Shown here: one piece after another, positions 4,743 through 8,473 of the stretch
Layout: the number at the start of each line of letters is the position of its first letter
How positions within the stretch are numbered: the first letter of the stretch is position 1
From: Candidatus Sulfopaludibacter sp. SbA3
Lineage (GTDB): Bacteria; Acidobacteriota; Terriglobia; Bryobacterales; Bryobacteraceae
Assembly: GCA_945900935.1 (NCBI GenBank)
Contig: CAMDKT010000237.1
Location: 1-8,473, forward strand
DNA: 8,473 nt
Direction: 5' to 3'
Translations under genes and position numbers: made by a program
Notes under the pieces: model-generated
The model's input: only the letters and a program-made list of their open reading frames with translations
Told to the model about the DNA's origin: nothing
Databases searched by the model: none

Positions 4743-7700
4743 ATGAACAATGGGCAAGGCGGAGCCGCGGGGACGACGGCATGGAACGGATTTCGCTGTC
4801 CGGATCCGGCAAAGGCGCTGCCCGTCGCGTTCCTGCTGGCAATGCTTACGGCGGCGATTGCCCATGGGCAGCAATCCTTCTCCGTTACCCCCAGTTCGCT
4901 CAACTTCGGCGCTGTCGCTGTCGGCGAAGTGAAAGAGCTGACTGCTGAATACAGGAACATCAGTTCGGAGGCCAGCCTTCTTTTTATTACGGTTACGGAC
5001 CCTTTTCGGGTGAACACCGCGTCGACGGCTCGCGTCGCCCCAGGGGCGACGCGAGCGATTACTTTCCGGTACGAGCCCCGCAACGTCGCTCCCCATACGG
5101 CAAATCTTAGCGGCCCCGTCCTCAACCTCAGCGGCCAAGGCGTCCTTCCCATCGTTTCGCTGTCCAACACGGCCCCCAGAGCTTCCCTTAGGGAAGGCGA
5201 TCAGGTGACCATTAGGGCCGATGTCGCTGCCGCCGGACTCACGGCCGCCACTCCCTATCGGGCCATCATTGTCCTGCGCGAAGTCATTGATCAAGGGGCG
5301 CCTCGCGAGATTCGCTGCGGCACCGCGGTTGCCTACGCGGGCAACGGTTTTCAGCCTACCTGTAATTACAGCGTCCCCAACCAGTCCACGTCGATCGCCA
5401 CGTTCGGGACCAATCGCGTAACCAGCCTTTCCTACGCGGTGGAGTTGACCGGCGTCGTTACCGTCACCTCCGAACGCGTTCCGCTCCTCGTTGTCTACCC
5501 CCAATTCGCGTCTCTTGGCGACCAGCCCCAGAATACAATTCAGAGCCATACCCTTCGAGTCACCGACGCCACGCTCCCGGCAGGGCGCAGGATCGCCCTG
5601 CGGCTTCAAAACCCCGGGTCAAGTCAGTGCGCCGCGCCCCCGTGCGGCCGCAACGTCGACTGGGAGGGCGCCGGCTCAGCAATCACCGGAAATACAACCA
5701 TAACCATCGATTCGGATCCGGATGTGTTCCTTGCTCCATATCGCGGCACCTACTATGGGACATTGATCTGGGCGGAAACCTCCCCCGAGCCCGCCAATAT
5801 CGGACGCACCGTTGGTCTTGCCATCCAAAGGAATGCCCTCACAATTACCGATGCGCCAAAGAACGACCAGCTTCTCATCCAACGCGTCGAGGTGACTGTC
5901 TATGATCCGCGCGGCACACAAAAAGGCGGCACTACGATCTGGGCTCCTAACAGTGCGAACGTATTGCCCGGCGCACCCGGCGATTCCCTCGGGCTCACCT
6001 TTTTCGGGTCCTATCAACTCACCCGCTATGGCTCCGCCTCCTTCTACGCTGTCCTCCGTCCAAAGAACGGGCCCCTTCGCAACACCTCGACGCTGTATCC
6101 CCGCAGGCTCCTCATTACTTACGAAACTCCCGCGCCCTTGGTCGAAGCCAGAGGGCCACTGCAATGGTCCGTCCCCATTCCCAACGCCGACCCCGGAAGC
6201 CTGGAACTCGTGCTCGTCCTGGCCAAGCCCAACGAACGGGTCTACGACGGCGCCGAAATAACCTCGGCGTTCGCCGTGTCCCAGCCGCTGACTTTTGGCT
6301 CGGGCCGGCCCGACGTCGCGATCGACTCGATGGAGTTAATTCAGACCGTTCTCGACGACGAGAAATACCAGACCCCGCTGATCGCTGGTAAATCCGCGCT
6401 GCTTCGCGTGTTTCCGAAACTCGCCGACCCCGGCGCCGGGCAGGTAAAGGGAGTTCTTGGACTGCTCACCGGCACCGGCGCCGGCGGCGTGCAGTTTGGT
6501 CCCATCGCTCCGCTGCCGCCGAAGTCGGGGGGGACCACGGCGCGCGGTACGCCGGACAAGAACGACGAGGACGACGCGCTGAACTTCCTGATCCACGGCG
6601 ACTGGCTCCGCGAGGGCACGCTGAACGTGGAGGCTATCATCAGCCCTCCGGCGGGGACTACAGATCCCGTTCTGACGAACAATCGCCAGACCAAATCGTT
6701 TACGATCACAAAGGCGCCGGGCCAGGGAACGTTTAACCTTGCCTACATTCCTGTCTGTACGCAATTCCCCGGCGAGGAACGGCGGTGCCCGTCGAGCGGG
6801 ATCCGGAGCGCCGCGGCTTTTGCCAACCGGCTTTACCCTCTCGGCGATGGACAACTTACGTATTTCCAGTTGGCGACTCCGCAGCGAACAAGAACCACAC
6901 CGCTTTATCGGTCCAATAAGCTCGATCTTCTAGCAAAGATTCGCAAGATTTTCGATCTGGCCGAACTCAATACTCCGGGACTGATCGACCAGCTTGCGGC
7001 GTGGCTGCCGCCATTGGAGCCGGCCAATTGCGGCGAGCCCACCAAGCCCATTCCTTCCACCGAAAGGCATTTCCCGGCCGGCGTCGCGGATGCAAAATTT
7101 GCCGGCCGCTCCGGGCGCGTCTTCGTCGTTCAGGACCTGAGCACAAGAATACTCAGCAAGCGGTCCGGCCGGTGCATGTCGAATGTGGACCCTAGTTTCA
7201 ACGGCTATCTGCTGGCGCACGAAGCGTCCCACAATTTTGGCCTTCGGCATGTGCAGACGACGAAGAGGGATGGGTTCGGTTGCGGGTCGATTGACCCGGC
7301 GACAGACTGGCCGTATCCGTTGAGCGACCGGATTCAGACCCGAGGCTTCGATGCGGGCTCCCGGAGGTACTTCCATTCGAATTACCGGGACGTGATGTCG
7401 TACTGCGCCCCGCCTGCGGACGCCATGTGGATTTCCCCATTCAGTTACCGGAAGATCTATGACAGCGGCTTCCAACCGCAGGACAACCCTGGGGCGCCCA
7501 AGGACTCGGGCAGGGCAGCGACCGCTACGGATCTGGTGCTTCTTGGCGGCACGGTCCGGCGCGATGGAACCGCCGGTTCGCTGGATCCGGCGTATCGGTT
7601 GACGTCGACTGCTTCGGCACAGCCTTCCGATCCGGCCGGCGCCTACTGCGTCCGAATGAGCGGGACGGGGGGCGTGCTGGCCACTTCCTGTTTCTCGATC

Positions 7701-8473
7701 GACTTTGAAACCGACGATCCGATCGCGGCCGAGACCGGTCCTCCCCTCGACATTGGCTCGTTCACCCTTCGCGTCGCCTACCCGGCTGGAACAACCCGCA
7801 TCGTCCTACTCAGCGGTTCCCGCGAGTTGGCTTCCCTTGCCGCCACGGGACAACCGCCCACGCTCGCCTTCACCTCTCCCGCGGCCGGCGCGCGCTGGCA
7901 GGGCGGCAACACGATTACGTGGACCGCGAGCGATCCCGCCGGCCGGACGCTGACGTTTGCCGTGCTCTATTCCTCCGACGGAGGAACGAATTGGCTGCCC
8001 CTGGAAGTGGACATTACTGAGCGTTCCTACACTTTCGATACCGGCCAGATCAGAGGCGGACCCCGCGTATTCTTCCGCGTTCTGGCCACCGCCGGGCTCG
8101 ATGTCGCCTCCGCCGACGTTGGCCCGCTCACTGTAATCCAGCAGCCGGGCATCACCGCTCCGGCGACGGTCGATCTGGGCGCGGTAACTATCGGGCAGCC
8201 ATTGGACGCCGAAATAGTTATCTCCAACTCCGGCAGCGGGCCGCTCGACATTACGTCGCTGGCGATCACACCGGCGGCTTTTATGTTGCTCGACCCTCGT
8301 CCCGCACAGCCGATTCAGGCAGGCGGCACGCACCTGCTGCGTGTGCAGTACCGGGCTACGGGCGCAGGCGCAGCCACCGGCACGCTGACCATCGGCAGCA
8401 CCGATGCCGCCAAACCTTCCGTGACGGTGAGTCTCCGCGCGACGGGTTTCAATGAGGCCGTGCCGACCCTGCA
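4743..8473 (+). CDS. Secreted metzincin-type zinc metalloprotease with ASH/choice-of-anchor-D-like domains (3' partial)
   Basis: The frame stays open from the ATG at 4743 to the window end, giving 1243 codons without a stop. A long polar n-region precedes a hydrophobic segment (KALPVAFLLAMLTAAIAHG, 24-42), with likely signal peptidase cleavage at AIA/HG or AHG/QQ. Residues 46-134 form an ASH-like beta domain (SSLNFGAVAVGE... VAPGATRAITFRYEP). Beta-rich Ig-like sequence follows. About 524-655 holds a region with PLIAGKSALLRVFP, a pattern I associate with modules ahead of such proteases. The catalytic part is about 656-915: HEASHNFGLRH (His826, Glu827, His830, His836) is the HExxHxxGxxH zinc motif, and DVMSYC (Met885) fits the Met-turn 49 residues later. 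A fibronectin/Ig-like domain (about 1038-1135; SDPAGRTLTFAVLYSSDGG) and a second ASH-like domain (1137-1237) follow. The product should be exported and degrade extracellular or cell-surface proteins; the substrate is unknown. The next in-frame Met is residue 34, inside the signal segment, supporting the chosen start. The true C-terminus and any sorting signal are outside the window. Confidence 0.85.
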   Translation, partial: MNNGQGGAAGTTAWNGFRCPDPAKALPVAFLLAMLTAAIAHGQQSFSVTPSSLNFGAVAVGEVKELTAEYRNISSEASLLFITVTDPFRVNTASTARVAPGATRAITFRYEPRNVAPHTANLSGPVLNLSGQGVLPIVSLSNTAPRASLREGDQVTIRADVAAAGLTAATPYRAIIVLREVIDQGAPREIRCGTAVAYAGNGFQPTCNYSVPNQSTSIATFGTNRVTSLSYAVELTGVVTVTSERVPLLVVYPQFASLGDQPQNTIQSHTLRVTDATLPAGRRIALRLQNPGSSQCAAPPCGRNVDWEGAGSAITGNTTITIDSDPDVFLAPYRGTYYGTLIWAETSPEPANIGRTVGLAIQRNALTITDAPKNDQLLIQRVEVTVYDPRGTQKGGTTIWAPNSANVLPGAPGDSLGLTFFGSYQLTRYGSASFYAVLRPKNGPLRNTSTLYPRRLLITYETPAPLVEARGPLQWSVPIPNADPGSLELVLVLAKPNERVYDGAEITSAFAVSQPLTFGSGRPDVAIDSMELIQTVLDDEKYQTPLIAGKSALLRVFPKLADPGAGQVKGVLGLLTGTGAGGVQFGPIAPLPPKSGGTTARGTPDKNDEDDALNFLIHGDWLREGTLNVEAIISPPAGTTDPVLTNNRQTKSFTITKAPGQGTFNLAYIPVCTQFPGEERRCPSSGIRSAAAFANRLYPLGDGQLTYFQLATPQRTRTTPLYRSNKLDLLAKIRKIFDLAELNTPGLIDQLAAWLPPLEPANCGEPTKPIPSTERHFPAGVADAKFAGRSGRVFVVQDLSTRILSKRSGRCMSNVDPSFNGYLLAHEASHNFGLRHVQTTKRDGFGCGSIDPATDWPYPLSDRIQTRGFDAGSRRYFHSNYRDVMSYCAPPADAMWISPFSYRKIYDSGFQPQDNPGAPKDSGRAATATDLVLLGGTVRRDGTAGSLDPAYRLTSTASAQPSDPAGAYCVRMSGTGGVLATSCFSIDFETDDPIAAETGPPLDIGSFTLRVAYPAGTTRIVLLSGSRELASLAATGQPPTLAFTSPAAGARWQGGNTITWTASDPAGRTLTFAVLYSSDGGTNWLPLEVDITERSYTFDTGQIRGGPRVFFRVLATAGLDVASADVGPLTVIQQPGITAPATVDLGAVTIGQPLDAEIVISNSGSGPLDITSLAITPAAFMLLDPRPAQPIQAGGTHLLRVQYRATGAGAATGTLTIGSTDAAKPSVTVSLRATGFNEAVPTL
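5028..5056. repeat. Perfect 14-bp inverted repeat inside the metalloprotease gene
   Basis: GCTCGCGTCGCCCC (5028-5041) is followed by a single A (5042) and then its exact reverse complement GGGGCGACGCGAGC (5043-5056). It lies in codons 96-105, within the first ASH-like domain, where it encodes part of ARVAPGATRA. The A/PG/T stretch fits the domain's normal pattern, so the palindrome does not interrupt the protein. In single-stranded DNA or mRNA it would form a very GC-rich hairpin, with the innermost pairs opened to make a loop. Confidence 0.9.

Noticed and set aside
3980..4948. 322-codon plus-strand open frame rich in Gly, Glu and Ala
   Set aside because: It lies antisense to the MFS gene and then runs out of frame into the metalloprotease gene; low-complexity composition indicates a shadow.
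4719..5609. 296-codon minus-strand open frame
   Set aside because: It is antisense to the metalloprotease signal peptide and first domains, which read coherently on the plus strand; no recognisable motif.

Overview
The window is GC-rich and densely coding, with genes on both strands. The mix of a PQQ-type beta-propeller protein with EF-hands, a Flp pilin, and a large secreted protein with ASH/choice-of-anchor-D-like domains suggests a soil or environmental bacterium. I lean towards Acidobacteriota (Bryobacterales/Solibacter-like). That placement is inferred from gene content alone; no rRNA or other marker gene is present.

Layout. Positions 2-694 (+) hold the C-terminal part of a beta-propeller protein with an inserted EF-hand pair. 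Four bases later, 699-1400 (+) encodes a flavin nitroreductase that closely resembles iodotyrosine deiodinase and keeps its substrate-binding Glu/Tyr/Lys set. Positions 1401-1625 are non-coding and contain a cluster of short perfect inverted repeats ahead of a 63-residue Flp pilin gene (1626-1817, +). The pilin is followed by a strong stem-loop terminator (1844-1895). Positions 1896-2240 are non-coding and carry degenerate ~70-77 bp tandem repeats.

On the minus strand, an MFS transporter (4561-3350) and an M20 metallopeptidase/deacylase (3365-2241) overlap by 16 bases. They look like a two-gene uptake-and-hydrolysis operon. A 181-base divergent region (4562-4742) separates this operon from a very large plus-strand gene (4743 to beyond the window end). 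That gene encodes a secreted metzincin-type zinc metalloprotease (HEASHNFGLRH plus a Met-turn) with ASH-like domains at the N-terminus and near the visible C-terminal end, and a fibronectin/Ig-like domain after the catalytic region. A perfect 14-bp inverted repeat with a 1-nt centre lies inside this coding sequence.

The genes do not form one obvious pathway. Supportable units are the propeller/deiodinase-like pair, the stand-alone pilin, the transporter/peptidase operon and the secreted protease. I found no defence system, mobile element, CRISPR array, tRNA or rRNA gene.
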